Assembly: GCA_014879445.1 (NCBI GenBank)
Contig: JACSSC010000036.1
Span: forward strand, 33,796-97,795
DNA: 64,000 nucleotides
DNA from: Candidatus Competibacteraceae bacterium
Lineage (GTDB): Bacteria > Bacteroidota > Bacteroidia > CAIKAF01
Reading direction: 5' to 3'
Shown: positions 9,901 through 17,711 of the stretch, piece by piece
Layout: every line of letters starts with the position of its first letter
Position numbering within the stretch: the stretch's first letter is position 1
Notes under the pieces: generated by a model
Databases searched by the model: none
What the model was told of the DNA's origin: nothing
The model's input: only the letters and a program-made list of their open reading frames with translations
Program-made: the position numbers and the translations under genes

Positions 9901-11457
9901 TCAAACCAATTCATTTCCGTCCGGCCCAAAGAACCTGAACTCAAGAAACTGATAAGAATCACGGCTTTCAAGCGTAAACTGCTTTTTGAATTCTTTGCGC
10001 CATTTCTTATAAGTCGAACCGAAAAGTCCTTTTTTAAGATAGGCCTCCACATAAGGGTGTACGATCAATCGCAATGGTTTGGTACTGGCTGATCTAAGCA
10101 TATTGTTGAGACGAATATGAATTTCATCAATCAGCACAATGGATGCATTGGTTTTGCCTGTTCCAGCACAGGTAGGACAAACTTCCTTTGTTTCGATATT
10201 GATCTGAGGACGAACCCGTTCACGTGTTATTTGAATCAATCCGATTTTAGAAGGAGGAAGGACGTTATGTTTGGCCTTATCATCTTTCATCGCTTCTTTC
10301 ATTTTTTTGTACAGTGTTTTTTTGTTTTCCAATCTGTACATATCAATAAAATCAACCACAATGATACCGCCCATATCACGAAGCCGAAGCTGTCTTGCAA
10401 TTTCCTCGGCGGCTTCCATATTGATTGCTAATGCGCTGCTTTCTTGAGATTCTCCGCTTTTAATGTTGTTGCCACTATTCACATCAATTACATGCAGTGC
10501 TTCTGTATGTTCAATAATTAGATATGCGCCACTTTTCATGGGCACATTTCGTCCAAAAAGTGATTTGATTTGTTTATTGATACCATAATGTTCAAATATC
10601 GGAAGTTTGCCCTGATAAAGTTTTACGTCCTTTTCCTTATTGGTAAAGTTGGCTTGAATGTATGAGCGAATCTCCTCAAAATATTTTTTGTCATTTACAA
10701 AAATATGGTCAAACGTAAAGTTCTTGTTTACCATGTCACGCAGAATAGTAGTAGCTCTATTGAGTTCTCCAAGCACTTTTTCGGGTGGTTGGGCTGATTT
10801 GATATGCTCAAACATATTGTCCCACCTATTTATCAGGTCATTGACATCTTTTTCAAGATCGGAGACCGATTGATTTTCTGCTGCGGTGCGAACAATGGCT
10901 CCAAAGTTCTTTGGAATAAGCGCCTGCAGCGTTTTTCTGAGGCGGTCACGTTCTGAGTAGTCCTTTATTTTGCTAGAAACAGATATTTTGTCGGCAAAAG
11001 GCACCAGTACAACAAATCGTCCGGGAAAGGATAATTCACAACTCAATCTAGGCCCTTTCTGAGAAATGGGCTCTTTAGCAATTTTTACAAGCACATGGGA
11101 GCCGGCTTTCAGCACATCTCCTATTTTTCCATCTTTTTGTATCTCCGGATCAAATTTGAAATACATCAAATTTGAGGACTTCTGCTTTCCATTTATGGTA
11201 TCTTGAATATACTTATTGAGTGATCGAATCTGAGGCCCCAAATCTAAATAATGAAGAAAGGCATCCTTTTCGTATCCAACATCAACAAAAGCTGCATTCA
11301 AATTAGGTATAACCCTCGAAACCTTAGCAAAATAATAATCACCTACATTAAAGGCGTAATTGTTCTTTTCTTTATTGATTTCTATAAGGTCTTTCCCCCT
11401 TAGCAGCGCAATGGAAACTTCATCCGGAGAAACGTTAACTATTAAATCGTTGCTCAC
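9901..11457 (-). CDS. rng: Ribonuclease E/G family endoribonuclease
   Basis: Single-strand-specific RNA endonuclease for rRNA and mRNA processing. An N-terminal S1-like RNA-binding region (about residues 35-115) is followed by the catalytic domain with both acidic metal-binding motifs (VIDVNSG and IIVVDFIDM). The zinc-link CPTCAGTG is near residue 433. At 518 residues it is RNase G-sized, with no long RNase E-like scaffold tail. A small basic protein gene lies immediately upstream on the same strand and is probably co-transcribed. Confidence 0.93.
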   Translation of the reverse strand: MSNDLIVNVSPDEVSIALLRGKDLIEINKEKNNYAFNVGDYYFAKVSRVIPNLNAAFVDVGYEKDAFLHYLDLGPQIRSLNKYIQDTINGKQKSSNLMYFKFDPEIQKDGKIGDVLKAGSHVLVKIAKEPISQKGPRLSCELSFPGRFVVLVPFADKISVSSKIKDYSERDRLRKTLQALIPKNFGAIVRTAAENQSVSDLEKDVNDLINRWDNMFEHIKSAQPPEKVLGELNRATTILRDMVNKNFTFDHIFVNDKKYFEEIRSYIQANFTNKEKDVKLYQGKLPIFEHYGINKQIKSLFGRNVPMKSGAYLIIEHTEALHVIDVNSGNNIKSGESQESSALAINMEAAEEIARQLRLRDMGGIIVVDFIDMYRLENKKTLYKKMKEAMKDDKAKHNVLPPSKIGLIQITRERVRPQINIETKEVCPTCAGTGKTNASIVLIDEIHIRLNNMLRSASTKPLRLIVHPYVEAYLKKGLFGSTYKKWRKEFKKQFTLESRDSYQFLEFRFFGPDGNELV

Positions 11458-11486
11458 GGTTTTTGTAGTTTAAATTAAAAACCGGC

Positions 11487-11582
11487 TTATCGGTTCTTCT
11501 TTTTATGACGGTTCTTACGAAGGCGTTTTTTTCGTTTGTGGGTGTTCATTTTGTGCCTTTTTCTTTTTTTACCGCTTGGCAT
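11487..11582 (-). CDS. 31-residue Lys/Arg-rich conserved micro-protein
   Basis: Reading the minus strand from the ATG at 11582 gives a 31-residue frame that begins MPSGKKRKRHKMNTHKRKK and ends HKKKNR before TAA. More than half of the residues are Lys, Arg or His. From memory, nearly identical short basic proteins starting MPSGKKRKRHK occur next to RNase G genes in many Bacteroidota, so I treat this as a real gene. The composition suggests a ribosomal or RNA-binding role, which is inference. It sits between the TPR gene (ends 11594) and rng (starts 11457), with short gaps that fit one transcript. Confidence 0.8.
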   Translation of the reverse strand: MPSGKKRKRHKMNTHKRKKRLRKNRHKKKNR

Positions 11583-11593
11583 GTTCTGTTTTT

Positions 11594-12448
11594 TTAATGG
11601 TTTGACAATATATTAATTTCTTTCATGTATGCTTCTAATTCATTAACAACGGTCTGATCTTTTTGCAGCGCCTTGAACCGATTAAGATACGAAAACGCTG
11701 AGTCGAGCTGGCCTGATTTGGCAAACCCATCGCCTATGTAAAAAAGCGCTTCATCTAGTGTTGTATCAACATTCCACGCCTGTTTATAACGCTCTATGGC
11801 TTTATCAAACTGGCCCGAAAGTAATGAAAAATGTCCTAATTGTAAAATTGCCCTCGTATTTGTTGGGTCTTCATCAACAACCTGACGGATGAGTTCTATT
11901 CCTTCCATGGGGATGCCTCTACCTGATTCAACAATGCATATGCCTTTTCCTATCCTTGCATCCGCATGCTTAGGTTGAATCAACAAAATCTTATCAAATA
12001 ATGCCAAGCCACGATCGTATGCCCATGCTTTATCCTGCGCATCCATAAATGTAGCAATCTGCACATAACGATTAGCCGCTTCTACCAAATGGTTTAAATC
12101 CTGAGTCAATTCTGCCTTTTCTTCAACATATAGAGCCGAAACTGCAGGCCGCATTTGCGTATCCCAAAAGCGAATAATTGAATCCAAAAATTGAACCTTG
12201 CTTGACCCTTGAGATGTGGCATATAGAGTTTCAAATCCATTTAAACGAGTAGCTTGAATGGGGTCAAGTGTTCCTTTTATCTCTTGAACCTGAATATTAA
12301 TCTCTTTCCGGGTTTCTTCAATCTGGCGTTGATTAATTTTTTCTAATGGCTCTGTTTTTGGAGCTGCATACATCAAAACGAATACTGCAGAGGATAAGAT
12401 AATTACCATACCCTGCAGTATTCGAGATTTATGCTTAATATTTGACAT
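11594..12448 (-). CDS. Membrane-anchored TPR protein
   Basis: A 284-residue protein with a short cytoplasmic N-terminus, one membrane helix (about residues 12-30, LQGMVIILSSAVFVLMYAA) and a soluble part with TPR-like repeats. The clearest repeat is near residues 190-260 (ILQLGHFSLLSGQFDKAIERY, ALFYIGDGFAKSGQLDSAF). It probably acts as a protein-interaction scaffold facing the periplasm. No specific function is evident. It lies 23 bases after the HU gene and 11 before the micro-protein gene. Confidence 0.8.
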   Translation of the reverse strand: MSNIKHKSRILQGMVIILSSAVFVLMYAAPKTEPLEKINQRQIEETRKEINIQVQEIKGTLDPIQATRLNGFETLYATSQGSSKVQFLDSIIRFWDTQMRPAVSALYVEEKAELTQDLNHLVEAANRYVQIATFMDAQDKAWAYDRGLALFDKILLIQPKHADARIGKGICIVESGRGIPMEGIELIRQVVDEDPTNTRAILQLGHFSLLSGQFDKAIERYKQAWNVDTTLDEALFYIGDGFAKSGQLDSAFSYLNRFKALQKDQTVVNELEAYMKEINILSNH

Positions 12449-12471
12449 GCGTCAACCCAACTATTCAAACA

Positions 12472-12756
12472 TTACTTAGTTTTTCGCTTCACTTGATTGG
12501 CAAATGACTTTGCCGGTTTAAATGCCGGAATATTGTGTTCAGGGATAACAATGGTTGTGTTTTTGGAAATATTGCGCCCCTTCTTCTCTGCTCGCTTCTT
12601 GATAATGAAGCTACCAAACCCTCTCAGGTACACATTGTTTCCATTTACCATAGATTCCTTCACGGTCTTCATGAAGGCCTCAACAGTTGTCTGCACAGCC
12701 AACTTTTCAATGCCTGTGGTCTCGGCAATTTGATTTACGATATCAGCTTTTGTCAT
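12472..12756 (-). CDS. HU-family DNA-binding protein
   Basis: Nucleoid-associated histone-like protein that bends DNA as a dimer. The start at 12756 gives MTKADIVNQIAETTG, the usual HU/IHF N-terminus, and 94 residues. A frame opening at 12819 would run through the promoter. Family landmarks are LRGFGSFIIKKRAEKKGRN and IPAFKPAKSF in the arm and C-terminal helix. A TAnnTTTG promoter element lies 36 bases upstream. Confidence 0.94.
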   Translation of the reverse strand: MTKADIVNQIAETTGIEKLAVQTTVEAFMKTVKESMVNGNNVYLRGFGSFIIKKRAEKKGRNISKNTTIVIPEHNIPAFKPAKSFANQVKRKTK

Positions 12757-12791
12757 AAGGATAACTATTAATGGTTTATAATTTACTTTTG

Positions 12792-12799
12792 CAAAGTTA
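12792..12799 (-). promoter_or_regulatory. -7 promoter element of the HU gene
   Basis: CAAAGTTA on the plus strand is TAACTTTG on the minus strand, an exact TAnnTTTG match 36 bases before the HU start. No clear -33 TTTG is present. Confidence 0.5.
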
Positions 12800-12852
12800 A
12801 GATTTTCATAATAATACACTAAACACTAGGATATTTATTTTGTTCTATCAAT

Positions 12853-13890
12853 ATGTCGTTTTCTTCTGATATTATAGAATGGTATAATAAGCATCATCGC
12901 CATTTACCCTGGCGGGAAACGGACAACCCGTATTATATATGGATTTCTGAGATAATTCTTCAACAAACACGCGTTGTGCAAGCCATTTCCTATTATCACG
13001 ATTTGATTACACATTTCCCATCGGTTGAAGATATGGCTCAAGCTTCTGAAGAATCTATTTTGCAACTTTGGCAGGGTTTGGGATATTATTCTAGAGCCCG
13101 TAACCTGCACGCAACAGCCCGCGAAATTGCACATAAGCACCATGGCACATTCCCAGCTTCATATCATGATTTACTTGCCCTAAAAGGCGTTGGTCCATAC
13201 ACGGCTGCAGCCATTGCTAGTTTTGCTTTCAATCTTCCACATCCTGTAATTGACGGAAATGTAATGCGTGTTCTATCTAGATATATTGGGATTTCAGACC
13301 CCATTAACTCATCAAAAGGCAAAAAGCTAATTCATGATGCGCTTTCTGCCCTGTTTGATAACAATAATCCAGCAAATTTTAATCAGGCAATCATGGAATT
13401 GGGGGCATTAATTTGCAAACCCACTTCTCCAGATTGTGATTATTGCCCTGTTCGATCCGAATGTTTTGCTCGAAATCATGGCTGTGTGGATATTTTACCT
13501 GTTAAATCAAAAAAAAAACCTGCACGAAACCGATATTTACACTATTGGGTAATAGAAAACCAGGGAAACTATTTATTGCATCGCCGAACGGCTAATGATA
13601 TTTGGAAAAATTTGCATGAATTTTTGTTAATTGAATCGCCTGTCCCATTAACCGAGTTTGATATTTTAAATGCAAATCCCATTCATCCTGACATTGTATT
13701 ATCAAAACCTGATTTTGTACATCATCAAATTCATCAACTTACACACCAAACACTTTATGTTCAATTTTATCATCTGCATACAATGCACTTCGAACCTAAA
13801 AATGATTTTTTCTGGGTAAAGGAATATGAACTGAAAAACTATTCTATGCCAATATTACTTAGGCGATTCACTGATAAATACTTAATCTGA
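12853..13890 (+). CDS. mutY: A/G-specific adenine DNA glycosylase
   Basis: Removes adenine mispaired with 8-oxoguanine. The helix-hairpin-helix LKGVGPYTAAAIASFAF is near residues 111-127 and the catalytic Asp in VIDGNVMRVLSRY follows it. The active-site Glu is in SEIILQQTRV near residue 33. The 4Fe-4S ligands are spaced C-x6-C-x2-C-x5-C (CKPTSPDCDYCPVRSEC) near 193-209. The C-terminal NUDIX-like domain is present, and 345 residues is normal. It is divergent from the HU gene and convergent with the TonB receptor gene. Confidence 0.95.
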   Translation: MSFSSDIIEWYNKHHRHLPWRETDNPYYIWISEIILQQTRVVQAISYYHDLITHFPSVEDMAQASEESILQLWQGLGYYSRARNLHATAREIAHKHHGTFPASYHDLLALKGVGPYTAAAIASFAFNLPHPVIDGNVMRVLSRYIGISDPINSSKGKKLIHDALSALFDNNNPANFNQAIMELGALICKPTSPDCDYCPVRSECFARNHGCVDILPVKSKKKPARNRYLHYWVIENQGNYLLHRRTANDIWKNLHEFLLIESPVPLTEFDILNANPIHPDIVLSKPDFVHHQIHQLTHQTLYVQFYHLHTMHFEPKNDFFWVKEYELKNYSMPILLRRFTDKYLI

Positions 13891-16275
13891 CTAGAAATCC
13901 ACGATAATTCCAATAGACGGCAATACCGTTCCGGTTTTGTTTTCTAGCATCTGAGTTAAGTACCTTGACGGGTCTGTAGGATTGTCAATAGGATTGCCCT
14001 GTTTATCCAATGATGTCGTAAGATATGGCCTACCAACGGCTTTGAAATTATAAACATTTTGAACATCCAGATAAAGATTGAGCGACCATTTCTTAAAATA
14101 CCAGGACTTGTCTAAGCGAATATCAAGCTGATGAAACGCATCAATCCTTTCAGTATTCAGGCGACTAATGTCTTCAATTCCACGTCCGGTTATATCCCAA
14201 ACTGCTTTTATTGATGAGGTGGCAATATCATAGGGTGTGAAGGGCTGTCCATCAACAAATCGCCAGCGGGCACCTATTTCCCAGTTATACTTAAATTTAT
14301 ATCCTGCGGTAAGTGTGATTATATGACGGCTGTCCCAAGATGATGGAACATAGTTTCCGTTCTTATCTTCAAATTCACTTCGAACAAATGTGTAGGCCAA
14401 AATTCCATAAAATCCTTTCCAAAGTTTTTGTTGTGCCAAAAACTCAAACCCATAGGCACGACCATCAGCACGCGAATCTGCCGGAACATTACCCACTACA
14501 CCATAGTCGGCACCGGCATTTGCTATGTTGATAGAATCGCGAAGCGAGAATGGATATTGTGCATAAAACTTGACAAATCCTTCTGCTGTAATTTTTGTGT
14601 TGGGTGTTGGAGTCCATTCCAAACCTGCTACTATATGGTCTGAACGAATATACTTCATGCGATCTGCATTCTCAAGCTCTCCATTTTGATTACGATAACC
14701 AAGCAAAGTATAAGCTGGGCGCTGAAAATATCGCCCAATATTAAAATTAATGGCAAATGATTTAATGAATTGATAGGAAATACTAACACGTGGCGAAAAC
14801 TGATTGAGTGGGTTAGCCATATAGGTATTAAAACTACTATTATCGAATCGCAAACCTGCCGAAATGGATAGCTTCTCTTTAAAAAATTTCTTGCTTGCTT
14901 GTGCAAAAATACCCCCGTTAAACAGATGAAGTGTCGTATTGAATTCAATGGTGTCGATACCTAAAGGTGTATTTATTCGGTTATATGTTGAATTGTAATA
15001 TCGAGCATGTTCTGCGTTTATTCCAGCATTTACCTTCCATCCTGATTTGCGCCAAGTAAATTCATACCGCAATTTATTTTCGCTTTCCTGCGAACGGTAA
15101 TCCAGTATTTTTTTGCCTGATGATGATTCATCGTTGTTCTGATATTTGTATATGTTATTGTCAAGAAAGTTTCGACTTAACACAACCATGTGCGAAGAAT
15201 GTGCCGTATAGTATTTATAAACGCCCCCAAGTGTGTAGTTCAACTGATTGTTTACAGGAAGAAAGTTCAAGATATAGCGTTGAGATGGCGTTTCATTGGC
15301 ATCAAGATTAAGCTTTGATCTGTCAATACCTCCGAGTCCGATAAAAATGAGTTCATGTTTTTCGTTGAACTTAATTTTATACTTAAACTGCCAATCATAA
15401 TAAGTTGGAAGAAAAGGGAGTTTGAGTGCTGTGAATAATAGTTGCAAATAGGATGCCCGTGCTGAAACAATGAGTGTTGATTTTTTCCCAATCGGACCAT
15501 CTGCTTTTATGCCGGCATCCGAGCTGCCAATAGCTGCTCGGAATCGCCACTTTTCATTGTTCCCATCTACTTGTTTAAACTCAAGTACTGAACTTAACGC
15601 ATTTCCTCTGTTGGATGGGAAAGCTCCTGACAAAAAATCCACTTCACGAATTAAATTAACATTTATCAGCCCCACCGGACCGCCCGATGCCCCCTGTGTT
15701 TGAAAATGATTAATGACAGGAACCTCAATGCCATCTAGATAAAAGCGGTTTTCTCCAGGCGACCCTCCACGGATAATGATATCATTTCGAAATGCAGGAG
15801 TGGATGTAACACCTGGAAACGAACGAATAACACTCGATATATCACGATTCCCGCCAGGATTTCGCTCAATCTCGGCAATGCCGATTGTCCGCAATGAAAT
15901 CGGGCTCTCGGATGTTTTGTTGAATGGGTCGGCTTGAATTGATACTTCTTTGAGTTCTAAACTTTCTTCCTCCATCTTGATTTGAACAACTGCAGGAATA
16001 GCATTTGTTACCATTACATCACGATATATAATCGGCTTAAACCCTAGACAACTTATATTCAAATTTCTAAATCCGGGCTCTACACCTTTTATCTCAAAAT
16101 AGCCGTCTATATCAGTACTACTTCCCAATGTGGTACCATCAACCGTTAAATTGGCAAACGGAACCGGCTCATTACTGATGCTGTTTGTAATTCTTCCTCT
16201 GATGATGCCATTATTTTGACTAATCCCTGATATGGTAGTCAGTAAGCATATAAAAAAAAGTATTTGTTGTCGCAT
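13891..16275 (-). CDS. TonB-dependent outer-membrane receptor
   Basis: A 794-residue outer-membrane transporter with a signal peptide ending near ISQ|N. A carboxypeptidase-regulatory-like domain (about residues 24-100, GRITNSISNEPVPFANLTV) precedes the plug (about 125-235, with IIIRGGSPGENRFYLDGIEV). The rest is a 22-strand-type barrel that ends in an aromatic terminal residue (IIVDF). The substrate cannot be told: there is no SusD partner next to it, so a carbohydrate-utilisation locus is not indicated. It follows kdsD with a 74-base gap. Confidence 0.88.
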   Translation of the reverse strand: MRQQILFFICLLTTISGISQNNGIIRGRITNSISNEPVPFANLTVDGTTLGSSTDIDGYFEIKGVEPGFRNLNISCLGFKPIIYRDVMVTNAIPAVVQIKMEEESLELKEVSIQADPFNKTSESPISLRTIGIAEIERNPGGNRDISSVIRSFPGVTSTPAFRNDIIIRGGSPGENRFYLDGIEVPVINHFQTQGASGGPVGLINVNLIREVDFLSGAFPSNRGNALSSVLEFKQVDGNNEKWRFRAAIGSSDAGIKADGPIGKKSTLIVSARASYLQLLFTALKLPFLPTYYDWQFKYKIKFNEKHELIFIGLGGIDRSKLNLDANETPSQRYILNFLPVNNQLNYTLGGVYKYYTAHSSHMVVLSRNFLDNNIYKYQNNDESSSGKKILDYRSQESENKLRYEFTWRKSGWKVNAGINAEHARYYNSTYNRINTPLGIDTIEFNTTLHLFNGGIFAQASKKFFKEKLSISAGLRFDNSSFNTYMANPLNQFSPRVSISYQFIKSFAINFNIGRYFQRPAYTLLGYRNQNGELENADRMKYIRSDHIVAGLEWTPTPNTKITAEGFVKFYAQYPFSLRDSINIANAGADYGVVGNVPADSRADGRAYGFEFLAQQKLWKGFYGILAYTFVRSEFEDKNGNYVPSSWDSRHIITLTAGYKFKYNWEIGARWRFVDGQPFTPYDIATSSIKAVWDITGRGIEDISRLNTERIDAFHQLDIRLDKSWYFKKWSLNLYLDVQNVYNFKAVGRPYLTTSLDKQGNPIDNPTDPSRYLTQMLENKTGTVLPSIGIIVDF

Positions 16276-16349
16276 TGGATGATTTTTGCATGAAACAATA
16301 CATTGATAATATAGTTCAATTAGAAAGCAAAAAAAGGGTTAACGTCATA

Positions 16350-17300
16350 TTAATATACGTCGTGAATGCGAATCAATCCTTTCACAATACCATGCTCTAA
16401 TACAGGCAATACGGATATGGGGGATTTTCTTTTCTCCATCAACTCTATCGCTTGTATGAGTGTGTCGTTAGGTGCAACAGTAATTGGATTTTCTGTCATG
16501 ATTTCACGGGCTGTTCTTCCTGAAATTTCATCCCATTCAACTAATTTTCTTCTGATATCTCCATCGGTTATCAGCCCTATGAGTTGCTGATGTTCATTCA
16601 CTACACAAGCTGCGCCAAGTGGATATTGTGTCATTTGAATGATCACTTCTTTTACAGAAGTATGTGAAAAAACACATGCAACTCGTTGCATGGGATGCAT
16701 TACCTGATACACTTTCCACAGAAGATTTTTGCCTAATTGACCACCCGGATGATATTTAGCGAAATCATCTTTAGAAAAGCTACGATTCTCCATTAAGCTG
16801 ATGGCTAAGGCATCTCCAATAGCCAAAGCCAGTGTGCTGCTGGCTGTAGGAACCAAGTTAAGAGAATCAGATTCCCTTTCAACTGATGCGTCAATAGTGA
16901 AATCTGCATCACGAGCAACAGGCGAATCTGGATGTCCAACAATAGCAATGATTTTCATTCCAAATGAGCGTAGAACAGGTATTAGACGAACCAATTCAAC
17001 CGTTGTTCCTGAATGTGTAATGAGCAAAGCGAGATCGTCGGAAGCGCACACCCCCAAATCCCCATGAAATGCCTCGCCTGCATGCATAAATATAGAGGGG
17101 GTGCCAGTACTCGACAACGTGGCACTTATTTTTCTACCAATTAACCCTGATTTTCCAACACCGCAAACAATAATCTTACCGCCACATGTACTCATCATCT
17201 CAATCACAGGATCGATTATAGGTGCAAGTCGTTGAGCAGCTTCGTGTATGGCTGCTGACTCTATTTCCATCGAGCGTAAAAAATGGGCAGAGTGCAACAT
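16350..17300 (-). CDS. kdsD: Arabinose-5-phosphate isomerase (KpsF/GutQ family)
   Basis: Converts ribulose-5-phosphate to arabinose-5-phosphate, the first step of Kdo synthesis for lipopolysaccharide. The SIS domain spans about residues 30-170 (GVGKSGLIGRKISATLSSTG, THSGTTVELVRL). Two CBS domains follow (about 195-255 and 265-316). The length of 316 residues is typical. The start at 17300 lies three bases after the upstream gene, so it is the third gene of an operon with the penicillin acylase and a small membrane protein. Confidence 0.9.
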   Translation of the reverse strand: MLHSAHFLRSMEIESAAIHEAAQRLAPIIDPVIEMMSTCGGKIIVCGVGKSGLIGRKISATLSSTGTPSIFMHAGEAFHGDLGVCASDDLALLITHSGTTVELVRLIPVLRSFGMKIIAIVGHPDSPVARDADFTIDASVERESDSLNLVPTASSTLALAIGDALAISLMENRSFSKDDFAKYHPGGQLGKNLLWKVYQVMHPMQRVACVFSHTSVKEVIIQMTQYPLGAACVVNEHQQLIGLITDGDIRRKLVEWDEISGRTAREIMTENPITVAPNDTLIQAIELMEKRKSPISVLPVLEHGIVKGLIRIHDVY

Positions 17301-17303
17301 CTA

Positions 17304-17711
17304 TTAACGGTATCTTTGGTTTAAGGGAACATATCCCGTTTTGCGCTTTTTGTTTTTTGTCGGAGATATCAATATATTTCTAAATGCGTTCCCTGTAAGG
17401 CCGCCAATTCCAGCAGACAAGCCACCTATTGCACCTGTTACCAATAATAAAATATTAGCATTGCCTCCAAGCGGTAAAACATGAGCCATACGTGATGTAA
17501 GAATATCTCCAGAATCTGCATGAATAAGATAGGCCTGAATTATCCATAACAGAAAAACAGCAATAAATGCGCTAAAAAAGGAGCTTGCTCCATTCGTCTT
17601 AATAAAAATACTAAGTATAAATGGAACCATCATGATAACATACCAAGGTATGTAATATTGAGCGGCCAATACCATAGCAGCAGTAAGTAATATTTTTATA
17701 AAAAATTTCAT
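17304..17711 (-). CDS. Small integral membrane protein, unknown function
   Basis: The 135 residues form about four hydrophobic helices, with a Gly-rich segment (TGAIGGLSAGIGGLTGNAF) near 92-110 and a basic C-terminal tail (PTKNKKRKTGYVPLNQRYR). I do not recognise a family. Its start overlaps the penicillin acylase stop by four bases and kdsD begins three bases after it, so all three are very likely co-translated. Confidence 0.75.
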   Translation of the reverse strand: MKFFIKILLTAAMVLAAQYYIPWYVIMMVPFILSIFIKTNGASSFFSAFIAVFLLWIIQAYLIHADSGDILTSRMAHVLPLGGNANILLLVTGAIGGLSAGIGGLTGNAFRNILISPTKNKKRKTGYVPLNQRYR

